The translations under genes were made by a program, and so were the position numbers. The notes below the pieces were generated by a model. The model had not been told where the DNA came from, made no database searches, and worked only from the letters and a program-made list of their open reading frames with translations. From Candidatus Heimdallarchaeota archaeon (GTDB lineage: Archaea; Asgardarchaeota; Heimdallarchaeia; Heimdallarchaeales; Heimdallarchaeaceae), in assembly GCA_030603505.1 (NCBI GenBank), contig JAUVXQ010000088.1:1-5674 (forward strand): a DNA stretch of 5,674 nucleotides, given 5' to 3'. How positions within the stretch are numbered: the first letter of the stretch is position 1; every line of letters starts with the position of its first letter. Positions 5,290 through 5,674 of this stretch are shown one piece after another.

Positions 5290-5365
5290 TAGCGAAATAG
5301 ATTCAGCAGCTTCTTTAGCCTTTTTAAATCAGAATTGTATATTATTAGTTTATTTAGATGAGAAA

Positions 5366-5400
5366 GATATGTTATAGAGATAACAAGATATCGCATTTTT
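5366..5400 (+). terminator. Hairpin followed by a T run
   Basis: GATAT-GTTAT (5366-5375) pairs with ATAAC (5380-5384) and ATATC (5388-5392), with AAG as a bulge and an AGAG loop. A T6 run begins at 5396. It resembles an intrinsic terminator about 110 nt past the preceding gene, or the end of an untranslated RNA. Its right arm also takes part in a second, longer-range inverted repeat (5381-5454). Confidence 0.3.
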
Positions 5401-5454
5401 TCGTTTAATAAAGCCCAAAATAAGGTCCTCTTTTCCTTCAACGATATCTTATTA
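5381..5454. repeat. Imperfect inverted repeat upstream of the TPR gene
   Basis: TAACAAGATATCG (5381-5393) and CGATATCTTATTA (5442-5454) are complementary at 12 of 13 positions, including 9 bp without a break, and are 48 nt apart. The right copy overlaps the presumed TATA box of the TPR gene, so the pair could be two sites for one regulator. Chance occurrence at this spacing cannot be excluded in AT-rich DNA. Confidence 0.35.
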
Positions 5455-5458
5455 ATAT
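5449..5458 (+). promoter_or_regulatory. Candidate TATA box of the TPR gene
   Basis: TTTATTAATA-like sequence (TTATTAATA within 5449-5458) would start transcription near 5477, about 15 nt before the ATG at 5492. A weak AAGGT (5480-5484) lies 7 nt before the ATG and would be near the 5' end of that transcript. Confidence 0.4.
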
Positions 5459-5491
5459 GGAAGCATGTAGTTTACAGTTAAGGTTCAAATT

Positions 5492-5674
5492 ATGCCACCA
5501 TCACAAGTTTCTTACATTGATAGTGTAGAGAATCTAATAGTTGAAGGTGGTTATGAGGAAGCATATAATCAGATTCTTAAATTAGAAAAAAAACATCTTA
5601 ATATTGAAGACAAAATCAAGTGTCTAATACTCAAAAGCAATGTTTTAAACAAACTAGGAAAATATGAACAATCT
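5492..5674 (+). CDS. TPR-repeat protein, N-terminal fragment (runs off the window)
   Basis: Sixty-one codons are open from ATG at 5492 to the window edge. Residues 10-31 (from IDSVENL through GGYEEAYNQILKL) have the helix-turn-helix signature of a tetratricopeptide repeat, with G20-Y21 and A24 in the expected places. A second repeat begins at about 42: KCLILKSNVLNKLGKYEQS again shows L-x-x-L-G-K-Y-E at its turn. TPR proteins are scaffolds for protein-protein contacts. There is no signal peptide, so it is probably cytosolic. It has its own promoter-like region 234 bp after the preceding gene. The rest of the protein, and so any partner domain, is not visible. Confidence 0.8.
   Translation, partial: MPPSQVSYIDSVENLIVEGGYEEAYNQILKLEKKHLNIEDKIKCLILKSNVLNKLGKYEQS

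Noticed and set aside
5289..5396. 35-codon minus-strand frame beginning M-R-Y-L-V-I-S and ending L-N-L-F-R
   Set aside because: It has no ribosome binding site, its composition is what AT-rich DNA gives by chance, and it overlaps the hairpin at 5366-5392.
1..5674. Insertion sequence, prophage or defence system
   Set aside because: There is no transposase, integrase, terminal repeats with target duplications, nuclease or toxin-antitoxin pair recognisable in any gene.

Overview
The window is AT-rich (about two thirds A+T by eye) and reads as archaeal. Several starts are preceded by GGTGA- or GGAG-type ribosome binding sites that match the archaeal/bacterial 16S 3' end. Intergenic regions carry TATA-like boxes about 25-40 nt upstream of start codons, with no bacterial -35/-10 pairs. 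The gene content is a heavily N-X-S/T-rich secreted Ig-like protein, a HEAT-repeat solenoid, a GPP34 (GOLPH3/Vps74-like) protein, a small RING/treble-clef-like zinc finger and a TPR protein. This mix is most like an Asgard archaeon (Loki-/Heimdallarchaeia type). That assignment is inference: there is no rRNA or other marker gene here.

Layout. Positions 1-1656 (minus strand) hold the N-terminal 552 residues of a large secreted surface protein made of tandem beta-sandwich domains; its C-terminus lies off the left edge. A 153-bp divergent promoter region with two small TTGAA/TTCAA dyads separates it from a 300-residue all-HEAT protein at 1810-2712 (plus). A 232-bp gap follows, containing a 30-codon coding-like scrap that may be a gene remnant, and then a GPP34-domain protein at 2945-3595 (plus) with its own TATA box. 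Convergent with it, 48 bp away, is an 81-residue zinc-finger protein at 3644-3889 (minus). A 405-bp gene-free divergent region (3890-4294) is rich in inverted repeats, ending in a 26-bp near-perfect palindrome 1 nt before the next start codon. A 320-residue protein of no recognised family follows at 4295-5257 (plus), with an apparent N-terminal zinc knuckle and a winged-helix-like C-terminus. After a 234-bp gap with hairpins, a TPR-repeat protein begins at 5492 and runs off the right edge.

How the genes may work together. Nearly every gene has its own promoter-like region, and there is no tight operon. The set leans toward protein-protein scaffolds (HEAT, TPR), a membrane-associated adaptor family (GPP34) and zinc-binding adaptors. 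In eukaryotes GPP34 proteins bind phosphoinositides and retain glycosyltransferases in the Golgi. A GPP34 protein near a sequon-rich secreted protein and a zinc finger with an amphipathic tail is suggestive of surface glycoprotein or membrane handling, but this link is hypothesis only.
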